The notes beneath the pieces are model-generated. The model searched no databases. It was given only the letters and a program-made list of their open reading frames with translations, and was not told where the DNA came from. This document shows positions 1 through 9,411 of a stretch of DNA of 64,000 nt, piece by piece. The number at the start of each line of letters is the position of its first letter. The stretch's first letter is position 1. The position numbers and the translations under genes are program-made. Source of the stretch: Bacillus methanolicus MGA3 (GTDB lineage: Bacteria > Bacillota > Bacilli > Bacillales > Cytobacillaceae); contig NZ_CP007739.1 of NCBI RefSeq assembly GCF_000724485.1, positions 184,001 through 248,000 on the forward strand, in the 5' to 3' direction.

Positions 1-1
1 A

Positions 2-1489
2 ACCGGTTTTGGAAAAACGATTCGCAGCAAGGTTTTTACACATGTTGAGACGTTTTCGCAAGAAGAGTTTGATAAAATAGGAACCTCTTCACTGATTACT
101 AGAACAACCAATGATATCTTTCAAGTGCAACAAGTATTAACGATTATGTTGCGGATGATGGTCATGGCACCCTTAATGTGTATTGGCGGAATTATAATGG
201 CACTCTCTCGGGATGTGAAACTTTCATGGGTATTTGTTGTGTCGATTCCGATTCTCTTGCTTGTTATTATCTTTGTTCAATCAAAAGCAATTCCTCTTTT
301 TCAAATGATGCAAAAAAAATTGGATAATTTGAATCGGGTGATGCGTGAAAATTTAACTGGTATTCGTGTCATACGGGCATTTAGTCGAATTGATTTTGAA
401 AAAAAGAGATTTGATCATGCGAATTTGGATGTCGCCAATACGGCCATTCGCGTCAATAAAATCGTGGCGGTGATGATGCCTGCTATGATGTTGATTCTTA
501 ACTTTTCAACAATTGCGATTGTCTGGTTTGGAGGCATCCGTATTAACGATGGCGACATGCAAGTCGGGGATTTAATGGCCTTTATTCAGTATGCCATGCA
601 AATTATGTTTTCTTTTATTATGATGTCGGTTATGTTCATCATGATCCCGAGAGCATCCGTTTCTGCCGTTCGTATTAATGAAGTTTTAGAGATAAAAACG
701 AAGATCGTCGATCCTGAAGTTTCATCAAAATCAGATGATACTTTTCATGGAGTCATTGAATTTCAAGACGTTTCCTTTCGTTATGCCAATGCGGAAAATC
801 CTGTTTTGTCTAATATTTCTTTTAAGGCAGAACCTGGTGAAGTAACGGCTATTATTGGAGGAACAGGCTCAGGAAAATCGACTTTATTAAGTTTAATTCC
901 AAGGTTTTATGATGTAAGCAGTGGCCGTATTTTGATTGATGGGATCGATGTAAAAGAAATGAATCAACAGGAATTGCGCAAAAAGATTGGTTATGTTCCA
1001 CAAAAAGCAGTGCTATTTACGGGAACGATTGCTGAGAATATTCGTTTTGGCAAGGAAGATGCAAGCGATGAAGAGGTGGAACATGCTGCACGCATTGCAC
1101 AAGCGGCATCTTTTATTTCTGAGATGAAGGATGGCTTTCAGTCTATGATTTCACAAGGCGGCACCAATCTCTCTGGAGGACAAAAACAGCGTCTATCAAT
1201 CGCACGTGCATTAGTGAGAAAACCTGTTATTTATTTGTTTGATGATAGTTTTTCAGCGCTCGATTTTAAAACAGATGCCGCTTTACGTAAAGCTTTGAAA
1301 GGAGAGACAAAGGATGCAACCGTATTGATTGTTGCCCAAAGAGTGAGTACGGTCATGGATGCAGACCAGATCATTGTATTAGAAGAAGGAAAAATTGCGG
1401 GAATTGGCACCCATCACGAGTTGCTAAAGAGCTGTGATGTATATCGTGAAATCGTATCATCACAGATAACAGAGGAGGAAGTAGGATGA
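2..1489 (+). CDS. ABC exporter half-transporter, degenerate-site subunit (5' partial)
   Basis: Type I (B-family) ABC exporter subunit with a membrane domain followed by a nucleotide-binding domain. The open frame runs back to base 2 without a stop, so the start lies outside the window; 495 residues are visible. The nucleotide-binding domain has Walker A GGTGSGKS, a canonical LSGGQ signature, but FDDSFSALD where the catalytic glutamate should follow Walker B, and VAQRVST where the switch histidine should be. Those two substitutions mark the subunit that carries the degenerate ATP site in heterodimeric exporters such as TM287/288, LmrCD and BmrCD. The stop overlaps the next gene's start (ATGA), so the two are translationally coupled. 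Likely role is multidrug or lipid-type export; the substrate cannot be told from sequence. Confidence 0.93.
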   Translation, partial: TGFGKTIRSKVFTHVETFSQEEFDKIGTSSLITRTTNDIFQVQQVLTIMLRMMVMAPLMCIGGIIMALSRDVKLSWVFVVSIPILLLVIIFVQSKAIPLFQMMQKKLDNLNRVMRENLTGIRVIRAFSRIDFEKKRFDHANLDVANTAIRVNKIVAVMMPAMMLILNFSTIAIVWFGGIRINDGDMQVGDLMAFIQYAMQIMFSFIMMSVMFIMIPRASVSAVRINEVLEIKTKIVDPEVSSKSDDTFHGVIEFQDVSFRYANAENPVLSNISFKAEPGEVTAIIGGTGSGKSTLLSLIPRFYDVSSGRILIDGIDVKEMNQQELRKKIGYVPQKAVLFTGTIAENIRFGKEDASDEEVEHAARIAQAASFISEMKDGFQSMISQGGTNLSGGQKQRLSIARALVRKPVIYLFDDSFSALDFKTDAALRKALKGETKDATVLIVAQRVSTVMDADQIIVLEEGKIAGIGTHHELLKSCDVYREIVSSQITEEEVG

Positions 1490-3351
1490 GCAGAGAATCA
1501 AATCAAGCTCCTCGTATAGGCGGTTTCCCTGGTGGTCGTTTCGGTATGATGATGCCTGGGCAGAAGGCAAAGGATTTCAAAGGGACATTAAAGCGGCTCT
1601 TAATTTATTTAAAACCTTACAAGTTACGGCTGTTGACTGTTCTTTTTGCTGCAATTGTAAGTGTAGTTTTTTCGATAGTCAGTCCTAAAATAATGGGAAA
1701 AGCCACAACGAAACTTTTTGAAGGTATGGTGTTGAAACTAAAGGGTGTTCCTGGGGCACAAATTGATTTTGATTATATTGGAAAAATTATTATTTGGCTG
1801 ATTGTCTTATATGTGATCAGTTCTTTATTTAGTTTTATTCAACAATACGTGATGGCAGGTGTTGCGCAAAAAACGGTTTACCAATTACGTAAAGATGTGT
1901 ATGAAAAGCTGTCCCGCCTGCCATTAAAATATTTCGATGAGAGGCAACATGGGGAGATTTTAAGTCGGGTGATTAATGATGTCGATAATATTAGCACGAC
2001 ATTGCAGCAAAGTTTAACCCAATTGATTACAGCGATTGTCACAATTATTGGCGGCATTATCATGATGTTAACGATTAGTCCATTGATGACGCTGATCGTT
2101 GTCTTAACCATTCCGCTTAGTATTCTCGTGACTTCAATGGTTGCATCAAGATCACAAAAGCATTTTATTGGTCAACAACGCTCATTAGGTGAAGTCAACG
2201 GTCATGTAGAAGAAATGTATACCGGCCATCAAATTGTTAAAGCATTCGGCCGTGAGGAAAAAACAATTCGTCAATTTGAACAACTTAATGACAAACTATA
2301 TGAATCAGGCTGGAAAGCTCAATTCATTTCAGGAATAATGATGCCGCTAATGTTTTTTGTCAACAATGTTGGCTATATGTTTGTTTCTGTAGTAGGTGGT
2401 ATTCTTGTGTTAAAAAACCGGATTGAAGTGGGGGATGTACAAGCTTTTATACAATACTCACGACAGTTTTCACAACCGATTGCGCAAACTGCAAATATTG
2501 CGAATATCATTCAATCAACAATCGCATCTGCTGAACGGGTATTTGAAATTCTCGATGAAGAAGAAGAAATCCGTGATGCAGAAAATGCGAAAGTGATTAC
2601 ACAGCCAAGAGGAGAAGTGTCTTTTCAGCATGTTCAATTTGGCTATAAAGAAAATGAACTTTTAATTAAAGACATGAATATTGATGTGAAGCCTGGTCAA
2701 ATGGTGGCCATTGTTGGTCCTACCGGTGCAGGAAAAACGACTTTAATTAATTTGCTTATGCGTTTTTATGAAATTGGAAATGGAAAGATTACCATAGATG
2801 GTGTGGATATTTGTGATCTAAAAAGGGATCATCTTCGTAAAATATTTGGAATGGTTCTTCAAGATACATGGCTTTTCAACGGTACGATAAGAGAAAATAT
2901 TGCGTATGGACGTGAAAATGCGACCGAAGAAGAAGTGATACAAGCAGCCAAAGCGGCATATGCAGACCATTTTATTCGCGTACTTCCAGATGGTTATGAT
3001 ACGATTCTCAATGAAGAAGCATCCAATATTTCACAAGGGCAAAAACAATTACTCACGATTGCAAGGGCTATCTTAGCTAACCCATCGATTTTAATCCTCG
3101 ATGAGGCAACAAGTAGTGTAGATACGCGGACAGAGGCAGCGATTCAAAAGGCAATGAATACATTGATGAAAGGCAGAACGAGTTTTGTCATTGCCCATCG
3201 ATTATCGACTATTCGTGATGCTGATTTAATTCTTGTGATGAATCATGGAAATGTCATTGAACAAGGCACGCATCAAGAATTACTAGAAAAGGGTGGATTT
3301 TACTCAGAACTATACTATAGTCAATTTGCATCACAGCAGAAAACCGGATGA
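1486..3351 (+). CDS. ABC exporter half-transporter, catalytic-site subunit
   Basis: Second half of the heterodimeric ABC exporter, 621 residues. A Gly/Met-rich N-terminal tail of about 30 residues precedes the six-helix membrane domain (roughly 40-340) and the nucleotide-binding domain (roughly 380-615). Walker A is GPTGAGKTT, Walker B ILILDEATSSVD with the catalytic Glu, and the H-loop VIAHRLST is intact. The signature is ISQGQ instead of LSGGQ, the expected complement of the partner, because this signature faces the degenerate site of subunit one. It overlaps the upstream gene by 4 bases. It resembles the YfiC/YknV/BmrD group of Bacillus; I cannot assign it to one member. A terminator follows at about 3440. 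Confidence 0.93.
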   Translation: MSRESNQAPRIGGFPGGRFGMMMPGQKAKDFKGTLKRLLIYLKPYKLRLLTVLFAAIVSVVFSIVSPKIMGKATTKLFEGMVLKLKGVPGAQIDFDYIGKIIIWLIVLYVISSLFSFIQQYVMAGVAQKTVYQLRKDVYEKLSRLPLKYFDERQHGEILSRVINDVDNISTTLQQSLTQLITAIVTIIGGIIMMLTISPLMTLIVVLTIPLSILVTSMVASRSQKHFIGQQRSLGEVNGHVEEMYTGHQIVKAFGREEKTIRQFEQLNDKLYESGWKAQFISGIMMPLMFFVNNVGYMFVSVVGGILVLKNRIEVGDVQAFIQYSRQFSQPIAQTANIANIIQSTIASAERVFEILDEEEEIRDAENAKVITQPRGEVSFQHVQFGYKENELLIKDMNIDVKPGQMVAIVGPTGAGKTTLINLLMRFYEIGNGKITIDGVDICDLKRDHLRKIFGMVLQDTWLFNGTIRENIAYGRENATEEEVIQAAKAAYADHFIRVLPDGYDTILNEEASNISQGQKQLLTIARAILANPSILILDEATSSVDTRTEAAIQKAMNTLMKGRTSFVIAHRLSTIRDADLILVMNHGNVIEQGTHQELLEKGGFYSELYYSQFASQQKTG

Positions 3352-3439
3352 AAATGCTTGACTTAATCAACAGTTATCTCATTTATAATCAGCTAATGAT
3401 GAACAAAACAGATGGACAGCTTATCCTTTGGTTTTCAAG

Positions 3440-3487
3440 ATCGGAGAATAATCAGGTATGATCCTGGTTTTCTTCGGTCTTTTTTAT
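3440..3487 (+). terminator. Rho-independent terminator of the ABC exporter operon (GATCGAAG family)
   Basis: Imperfect hairpin starting GATCGGAGAAT, with loop TATGAT and returning arm ending CTTCGGTC, followed by six T. It is one of three related terminators in the window (others near 10,671 and 17,015). Confidence 0.8.
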
Positions 3488-3636
3488 CGTTTAAGTGACT
3501 CTTGATCCTGGTTTTTTCCATCAAACCTTTCCTATTTTCCCTTTATCATTGAGTGTGATTCAATGTCTCGTCATGTTTCAAGTCCCAATACCATAAATTA
3601 ATATGTAAAGAAAGAAAGGTCATTGGAGGGATAAAA

Positions 3637-3963
3637 ATGTTTTATGCACGTTTGGTGCACTATAAATTAGGAACTGGGCAAAGACAAGTTGCGGAGAGAT
3701 TGGCTAAAGAATTTGATACAATCAATAGAAAATTATCGGGATTTAGAGGAAATGTGTATCTTTTTGATGATACAGCTGGCGAATATAGAGCTTTGAATTA
3801 TTGGGATACAAAAACTGATGCAGAAAACGCACATAAAATTTTGTTTCCTAAATTAGAGAACGAACTAAAAAACTTTACCAAAGAGGAACCAACTTATAAA
3901 TTTTTTGAAGTGTATGACACTTCAGATGATGGAGGCTTGCTATTTTCTCATATCAAAATATAA
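3637..3963 (+). CDS. Conserved small protein, probable dimeric alpha/beta-barrel (ABM-like) fold
   Basis: A 108-residue cytoplasmic protein. The start is set by TTGGAGGG eight bases before the ATG. The pattern (N-terminal MFYARLVHYKL strand, an amphipathic helix with VAERLAKEFDTINRKL, strands around FRGNVYLFDD and YRALNYWDTK, a second helix) looks like the ferredoxin-like dimeric barrel of antibiotic-biosynthesis-monooxygenase and stress-responsive proteins. This is fold recognition by eye, and no catalytic residues are evident. It is a single gene with its own terminator just downstream. Function unknown. Confidence 0.75.
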   Translation: MFYARLVHYKLGTGQRQVAERLAKEFDTINRKLSGFRGNVYLFDDTAGEYRALNYWDTKTDAENAHKILFPKLENELKNFTKEEPTYKFFEVYDTSDDGGLLFSHIKI

Positions 3964-3973
3964 AATGCCGATT

Positions 3974-4003
3974 TTTGTCAACATATGTAGTTGACTTTTT
4001 TTA
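3974..4003 (+). terminator. Rho-independent terminator
   Basis: GTCAAC - seven-base loop - GTTGAC followed by seven T, directly after the ABM-like gene. Confidence 0.8.
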
Positions 4004-4054
4004 TATGCAATTGGATCAGATTGTGCAGAATTTATTTAGGGGGAGGACAGATGG

Positions 4055-4864
4055 GTGGGTTACTACATTACGGTTGAACAGAATGTTAATATCTACGTTG
4101 AGGATATAGACCCTGGGTATGGTAAACCAATCTTATTTTTACACGGATGGCCGGCCAACCATAAAATGTTTGAATATCAGTTCAATCAACTTCCAAGAAT
4201 GGGCTACCGCTGCATTGGAATTGATCATCGCGGATTCGGAAAGTCGGATCGCCCTTGGAAAGGTTATTCGTACAATCGATTGGCAGATGACATCCGTATT
4301 GTGATTGATACTCTGAAGTTAGAAAATGTTACCCTTGCCGGACACTCGATGGGAGGAGCAATTGCCATTCGATATATGGCTCGGCATGCAGGGCATAAGG
4401 TTACTAAACTTGCTCTTTTGGCAGCTGCAGCACCTGTCTTCACCAGACGGCCAGATTACCCGTATGGATTAACAAAAGAGGCGGTCAATAAGTTAATTGA
4501 AGGTACCTATACCGATCGGCCTAAAATGCTGGATGACTTTGGGGATATCTTTTTCGCACGTTATTTAACCGAGAGTTTTAAAGATTGGTTCCACGGATTG
4601 GGATTAGAAGCGTCAGGCCATGCAACAGCAATGTGTGCCATTTCCCTTCGAGATGAAGATTTACGACAAGATTTGGCTATGATCAATGTACCCACAGGAA
4701 TTTTTCATGGAAAACAAGATAAAGTCTGCCCATTTGTGCTTGCTGAATTATTGCATGCCGGAATTAAAGGATCGGAACTTATCCCCTTTAAGTATAGTGG
4801 CCACGGATTGTTCTACTGTGAGTTAGAAAAATTTAACCGTGAGCTTATTCGTTTCATCGGATAG
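4055..4864 (+). CDS. Alpha/beta-fold hydrolase
   Basis: A 269-residue hydrolase of the haloperoxidase/epoxide-hydrolase-like group. The oxyanion HGWPANH motif lies near residue 30, the nucleophile elbow is GHSMGG (about residues 97-102), an acidic residue sits in HGKQDKV and the catalytic His in YSGHGLF near the C terminus, so the Ser-Asp-His triad looks complete. The start is GTG at 4055, behind GGGGAGG: the ATG at 4051 is in another frame and stops after eight codons. The protein beginning MGYYITVEQNVNIYVED fits my memory of Bacillus homologues. It is monocistronic. The substrate is unknown; a perhydrolase or esterase is most likely. Confidence 0.9.
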   Translation: MGYYITVEQNVNIYVEDIDPGYGKPILFLHGWPANHKMFEYQFNQLPRMGYRCIGIDHRGFGKSDRPWKGYSYNRLADDIRIVIDTLKLENVTLAGHSMGGAIAIRYMARHAGHKVTKLALLAAAAPVFTRRPDYPYGLTKEAVNKLIEGTYTDRPKMLDDFGDIFFARYLTESFKDWFHGLGLEASGHATAMCAISLRDEDLRQDLAMINVPTGIFHGKQDKVCPFVLAELLHAGIKGSELIPFKYSGHGLFYCELEKFNRELIRFIG

Positions 4865-4950
4865 TCTTGAATTTATTATTTGGAAGTATGAAATTCTTAT
4901 ATTCAACCGTAAAGTAAACTGTTCAATAGTTGGTTGAGAAATATGATAGT

Positions 4951-4982
4951 TTGAGCCAGCATCTGATGCTGGCTTTTTTTAT
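4951..4982 (+). terminator. Rho-independent terminator
   Basis: AGCCAGCATC - TG - ATGCTGGCT followed by seven T, downstream of the alpha/beta hydrolase. Confidence 0.9.
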
Positions 4983-5022
4983 TAAGAAAATGAAGATAAA
5001 ATTTAAATCTTATATTTCAATT

Positions 5023-5090
5023 ATGGCAACAATCACATTGACAAATTCGTTTTTTCTATAAATTGATACACTTATGAAAACGCTTTATCA
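5023..5090 (+). promoter_or_regulatory. mtl operon control region: TTGACA box, possible MtlR site and cre-like site
   Basis: A TTGACA hexamer (5038-5043) sits between GGCAACAAT (from 5025) and the gene, and no good -10 lies 17 bases on, as is common for promoters that need an activator. TGAAAACGCTTTATCA at 5075-5090 is close to the CcpA cre consensus but ends imperfectly. The known MtlR box has inverted TTGKCACA-like halves; the GGCAAC...TTGACAA pair here is only a weak match. Regulation by mannitol (MtlR) and glucose (CcpA) is expected for the family; the exact sites are inferred. Confidence 0.45.
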
Positions 5091-5150
5091 TGAAAGTAGA
5101 AATGAAATGTTTCCACCATGTTGATAGTAGATAAAGGGGTTGAAATATAA

Positions 5151-6614
5151 ATGACGAATACGAATCAGTCAAATTCAGGTGCTAAAGTAAAAATTCAGCG
5201 CTTAGGCAGTTTTTTAAGCGGTATGATTATGCCCAATATAGGTGCATTTATCGCTTGGGGAATAATTACTGCTCTATTTATTCCAAAAGGATGGTTTCCA
5301 AATGAAGATTTGGCCAAGCTTGTTGGACCTATGATTACTTATTTACTCCCCATCTTAATTGGATTTACTGGTGGAAGAATGGTCCATGATTTAAGAGGCG
5401 GAGTAGTAGGTGCAACCGCTACAATGGGAGTTATCATTGGTTCAGATATACCAATGTTTTTAGGTGCAATGATTATGGGTCCTTTAGGTGGTTTGGCGAT
5501 AAAGAAATTTGATCAGGCCATTGATGGAAAAGTTAAATCTGGTTTTGAAATGCTGGTTAACAACTTTTCTGCAGGTATTATTGGAGGACTTTTAACTTTA
5601 CTTGCCTATAAAGGGATCGGTCCAGTTGTTTTAACACTTAACAAAACATTAGCAGCTGGTGTTCAAGCAATTATAAAAGCTAATCTGTTGCCTCTTGCAA
5701 GTGTTTTTATTGAACCTGCTAAGGTATTGTTCTTAAATAATGCAATTAACCATGGGATATTAAGCCCGCTTGGAATCGAACAGGCAGCAAAAGCAGGAAA
5801 ATCTGTCTTATTTTTATTAGAGGCCAATCCGGGACCTGGTTTGGGAATATTATTAGCTTATATTTTGTTTGGTAAAGGCACGGCAAAACAATCTGCTCCT
5901 GGCGCAGCTATTATTCATTTCTTAGGAGGAATTCATGAGATTTATTTTCCTTATATCTTAATGAAACCGCTTCTCCTAGTTGCGGCTATTGCAGGAGGGG
6001 CAACAGGCGTATTTACTTTCTTAGTATTTGATGCCGGTCTAGTAGCTGCTCCGTCTCCAGGAAGTATTTTTGCTGTAATTGCCATGACACCAAAAGGTCA
6101 TTATTTAGGTGTTCTCGCTGGAGTATTCGCAGCGGCTGCAGTATCTTTCCTAATTTCTTCGATTATCTTAAAAGCTTCTAAGCAATCCGACGAAGAAGAT
6201 TTGGTTAAAGCAGCTGAAAAAACTGCTGAACTTAAAGGAAAAGAAAGTAAGGCTTCCATTCTTATTAAAACAGAAACAACTAAAGACCAAATGACAATGA
6301 AAGAAACAAACTTACAAAATGAGTTGCCAAAAAATATTCATAAAATTATTTTTGCTTGTGATGCTGGAATGGGTTCCAGTGCAATGGGAGCTTCTATCTT
6401 AAAAAATAAAGTACAGAAAGCAGGATTAGATGTAATGGTATCTAATACTTCCATTAATAATCTTCCTGTTGACGCTGATATTGTCATTACACATAAAGAT
6501 TTAACAGATCGAGCAAAGGCCAAATTACCAAATGCACATCATATTTCAGTAGAAAACTTTTTAAATAGCCCTAAATATGATGAACTTATCGAAAATCTAA
6601 AAGTTAAAAAATAA
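5151..6614 (+). CDS. mtlA: PTS mannitol transporter subunit IICB
   Basis: Membrane permease that imports D-mannitol and phosphorylates it to mannitol-1-phosphate. The 487 residues comprise an IIC membrane domain (about 1-345, with the conserved GGIHEIYFPY motif), a charged linker (about 345-385) and a IIB domain whose phospho-cysteine is Cys403 in FACDAGMGSS. The EIIA domain is absent and is supplied by the separate mtlF gene, as in B. subtilis. First gene of the order mtlA-mtlR-mtlF-mtlD. A hairpin that could act as a partial terminator separates it from mtlR. Confidence 0.97.
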   Translation: MTNTNQSNSGAKVKIQRLGSFLSGMIMPNIGAFIAWGIITALFIPKGWFPNEDLAKLVGPMITYLLPILIGFTGGRMVHDLRGGVVGATATMGVIIGSDIPMFLGAMIMGPLGGLAIKKFDQAIDGKVKSGFEMLVNNFSAGIIGGLLTLLAYKGIGPVVLTLNKTLAAGVQAIIKANLLPLASVFIEPAKVLFLNNAINHGILSPLGIEQAAKAGKSVLFLLEANPGPGLGILLAYILFGKGTAKQSAPGAAIIHFLGGIHEIYFPYILMKPLLLVAAIAGGATGVFTFLVFDAGLVAAPSPGSIFAVIAMTPKGHYLGVLAGVFAAAAVSFLISSIILKASKQSDEEDLVKAAEKTAELKGKESKASILIKTETTKDQMTMKETNLQNELPKNIHKIIFACDAGMGSSAMGASILKNKVQKAGLDVMVSNTSINNLPVDADIVITHKDLTDRAKAKLPNAHHISVENFLNSPKYDELIENLKVKK

Positions 6615-6623
6615 CGTTTTGGA

Positions 6624-6680
6624 GGCGAGGCTGACCCATAAGTCCTAGTTTTTTAGGTTTGGGTCAGCCGCTTCTTTTGA
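6624..6680 (+). terminator. Hairpin between mtlA and mtlR (GGCTGACCC-type palindrome)
   Basis: GGCTGACCCA pairs with TGGGTCAGCC around a 20-base arm and loop, followed by a weak T-rich stretch (GCTTCTTTTGAC). It could attenuate mtlA transcription. Its outer arms resemble the GGCTGACTCA arms of the larger palindromic elements near 42,430 and 53,066. Confidence 0.6.
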
Positions 6681-6847
6681 CTTTTTTAAAAGTGGCAACA
6701 ACGTTTTAGACGAAACTATATTTTCCTTTCGTTGTATTAAGGGATATAAACGTTTTATGATAAATATGCAGGTATAATATTTAAATTTTGTCACCATTAT
6801 AATAAGCGGATTGGTTTTTTTTTAAATTCCTTAGTGGAGTGAATATT

Positions 6848-8971
6848 ATGTATATATCTGCAAGAGAAAGGATGATACTCGAAATCCTTCTAGCAAAAAG
6901 TGAAGAAATGACTGTCAGGGATCTTGCGGATGAGATTGATGTAAGTGTCCGAACGATTCATAGAGATTTAAAAGGAATTGAAGACATTTTAAAGGATTAC
7001 GGTCTAAGTTTAGTAAAAAAATCAGGAGTCGGCATCCAAATTATTGGTGACAAAGCAAAAATTGAAGAGTTAAAATTTACTCTTTTTAATTTATCTCACA
7101 ATGAATATACACCTGATGAGCGACAGACGATTATTTTTTGTACTTTATTAGAATCAACAGAACCTGTTAAGCTGATTTCCTTAGCTAACGATTTAAATGT
7201 GACAATTGCAACAATTAGCAACGATTTAACGAAATTAGAGGATCGATTAAGGAATTACAATTTGTCACTATTGAGAAAAAGAGGATATGGTGTTGAAATA
7301 ATTGGTACTGAAACAGCTAAAAGAAAAGCGATGAGCAGCATCATTGCAGAGAATCTTAATGAAGTAGAATTTTTATCTTTGGTCAGAGAGAACATTCAAA
7401 AAAAGTCAACCCGTCAAACGGATTCCATTTCTGAAAGATTATTAGGGCTTGTTGAGAAGAAAAAACTTCTTATTGTTGAGAAAACAATTGAAGAAATTAA
7501 CGAAGAGTTGCCTTATTCAATAGCCGACAGTGCCTATATCGGTTTAGTCGTCCATTTAGCATTGGCAATGGAACGTATTTTACAAGGAGAAAATATTCAT
7601 ATAGATCAAGCTTATTTAGAAAGCTTGCAGGCAGTTCCGGAATACAAAATTGCTGAAAAAATTGTTCATAAACTATCAAAAGTTTTCAAAGTGCCAATTC
7701 CAGTTGCTGAAGTTGGTTACATCACTATGCATCTGCAAGGAGCAAAATTGAGACATGATAAAGAGTATGTCATAGAAGATTCCAGCCTCAAAGTTGCTAT
7801 GAACGCGAAAAAGCTTATACGGTTTGTTGAGGATCAATTAAATGTCGACTTAACAAGCAATGTCTCTCTTTTCCAAGGGCTGGTTGCTCACTTAAAGCCT
7901 GCACTTTATCGAATAAAACAGAATATGGGAATTACGAATCCTTTATTACAAAAAATTAAGGAAGACTACGCAGATTTGTTTATTATCGTGAAAGAAGGAG
8001 CAGAGGAAGTCTTTCCCGACTTGTCTGTTCCAGATGAAGAAATCGGTTATTTGGTCATGCACTTTGGCTCGGCTTTATTGGGAATTAAGAAAGCGGAGGA
8101 TCTAAGTGCTTTAATTATTTGCTCAAGCGGCATAGGCACTTCGAAAATGCTGGCGACAAGACTTCAACAGGAATTACCTGAAATCAAGACATTTAAAAAT
8201 GTCTCTTTATTTGAATTAAATCAAGTTCATATAGACGATTTTGACTTGGTCATTTCTACGGTAAACCTGCCTAACTTTTCAAGAGAATATATCGTAGTCA
8301 GTCCTATATTGACAAAAGAGGAAATAAAAAAGCTTAGAAATTATATACGTAATCACATCTACATTGAGGGTATGAATCGTAGAGCTTCTTTAATGGATCA
8401 TAAGTTCCCGGATTCTAGACGTGTAGAAAAAACGATTGAAAGAATGGAAAGCATTCATCAATACTCAGCAACAATTTCGAACGTTCTAAAAGGATTTCAG
8501 GTGTTGCCTATAACTAGTCATCAGAAGGTTGATCAAGTTTTAGAAGAAGCTTGTCAGTTTTTATATAAACAAGGAGTCATACGGGATATTGAGTTATTAA
8601 TAAAAGCCTTATTGGAACGTGAAAAACTAGGAGGATTAGGGATTCCGAATACAAAGTTAGTTTTGTATCATTCACGAAGTGAATATGTCGTACATCCTTC
8701 TTTCACAATCTTAAGGCTTCAAAAGCCGCTTCGAGTAAAGGCGATGGACCAATCTGAAATGGAAGCAGAAAGCATCCTTTTATTATTATCACCTCAGCAT
8801 TTATCAAGCGAGGGATTAGAGGTCTTAAGTTTTATCAGCGCATTAATTATTGAAAATGAACAGAGCATAGAGTTATTTGAATCAAAAAATGCTTATGAAC
8901 TTTCTTCTTATTTAGCTGCTAAATTCGAACAATTTTTTGATGAAAAATTAAAAGAATTAAGGAGTGTATAA
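6848..8971 (+). CDS. mtlR: Transcriptional activator of the mannitol operon (PRD-containing)
   Basis: PTS-controlled transcription activator, 707 residues. N-terminal helix-turn-helix domains (about 1-150, with VRTIHRDLKGIEDIL), two PTS regulation domains (about 180-400, phosphorylatable His within VVHLALAMERIL and TMHLQGAKL), a IIB-like domain with IICSSGIGTSKM (about 415) and a C-terminal EIIA-Mtl-like domain (about 560-700, HSRSEYVVHPSF). Phosphorylation by HPr and MtlF tunes activity in the family. I place the start at ATG 6848, nine bases after GGAG; the GTG at 6839 would overlap that ribosome site. It lies between mtlA and mtlF and is a candidate for both its own promoter and read-through. 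Confidence 0.95.
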   Translation: MYISARERMILEILLAKSEEMTVRDLADEIDVSVRTIHRDLKGIEDILKDYGLSLVKKSGVGIQIIGDKAKIEELKFTLFNLSHNEYTPDERQTIIFCTLLESTEPVKLISLANDLNVTIATISNDLTKLEDRLRNYNLSLLRKRGYGVEIIGTETAKRKAMSSIIAENLNEVEFLSLVRENIQKKSTRQTDSISERLLGLVEKKKLLIVEKTIEEINEELPYSIADSAYIGLVVHLALAMERILQGENIHIDQAYLESLQAVPEYKIAEKIVHKLSKVFKVPIPVAEVGYITMHLQGAKLRHDKEYVIEDSSLKVAMNAKKLIRFVEDQLNVDLTSNVSLFQGLVAHLKPALYRIKQNMGITNPLLQKIKEDYADLFIIVKEGAEEVFPDLSVPDEEIGYLVMHFGSALLGIKKAEDLSALIICSSGIGTSKMLATRLQQELPEIKTFKNVSLFELNQVHIDDFDLVISTVNLPNFSREYIVVSPILTKEEIKKLRNYIRNHIYIEGMNRRASLMDHKFPDSRRVEKTIERMESIHQYSATISNVLKGFQVLPITSHQKVDQVLEEACQFLYKQGVIRDIELLIKALLEREKLGGLGIPNTKLVLYHSRSEYVVHPSFTILRLQKPLRVKAMDQSEMEAESILLLLSPQHLSSEGLEVLSFISALIIENEQSIELFESKNAYELSSYLAAKFEQFFDEKLKELRSV

Positions 8972-8972
8972 A

Positions 8973-9410
8973 ATGGCTTTACCAATCTTATCAACAGATA
9001 ACATTTTATTAAATGCTGAAATTGAAAATAAGGAAAGTGCGATTCGATTAACCGGAAATGTATTAGTGGAAAATGGTTATGTGGATTCAGCATATATTGA
9101 AAAAATGTTGGAAAGAGAGGAATTAAGCTCTACTTATATGGGGAATTTTGTTGCCATTCCACATGGTACAGAGGACGCAAAATACTCTGTAAAAGAATCT
9201 GGCATCGCGATTATTCAAGTACCCGGCGGTGTAGATTTTGGCAACGGAAATATCGTTAAATTATTAATTGGGATTGCCGGCAAAGGAGACGAACATTTAG
9301 AGATACTATCAAAAATTGCGATTGTTCTTTCAGAAGAAGAGAATGTTATGAAAATCGTAAACACTTCTTCAAAAGAAGAAATTCTAGCTATCTTTGAAGG
9401 AGTGAACTAA
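8973..9410 (+). CDS. mtlF: PTS mannitol transporter subunit IIA
   Basis: Soluble phosphocarrier that takes phosphate from HPr and passes it to the IIB domain of MtlA. It has 145 residues and the phosphorylated His is His64 in VAIPHGTEDAK. The ATG at 8973 follows AAGGAGTG and starts one base after the mtlR stop codon, implying coupled translation. The stop is one base from mtlD. Confidence 0.96.
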   Translation: MALPILSTDNILLNAEIENKESAIRLTGNVLVENGYVDSAYIEKMLEREELSSTYMGNFVAIPHGTEDAKYSVKESGIAIIQVPGGVDFGNGNIVKLLIGIAGKGDEHLEILSKIAIVLSEEENVMKIVNTSSKEEILAIFEGVN

Positions 9411-9411
9411 A

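Noticed and set aside
6730..6760. Second cre-like site ahead of mtlR (ATAAACGTTTTAT)
   Set aside because: Lacks the TG and CA ends of the CcpA consensus.
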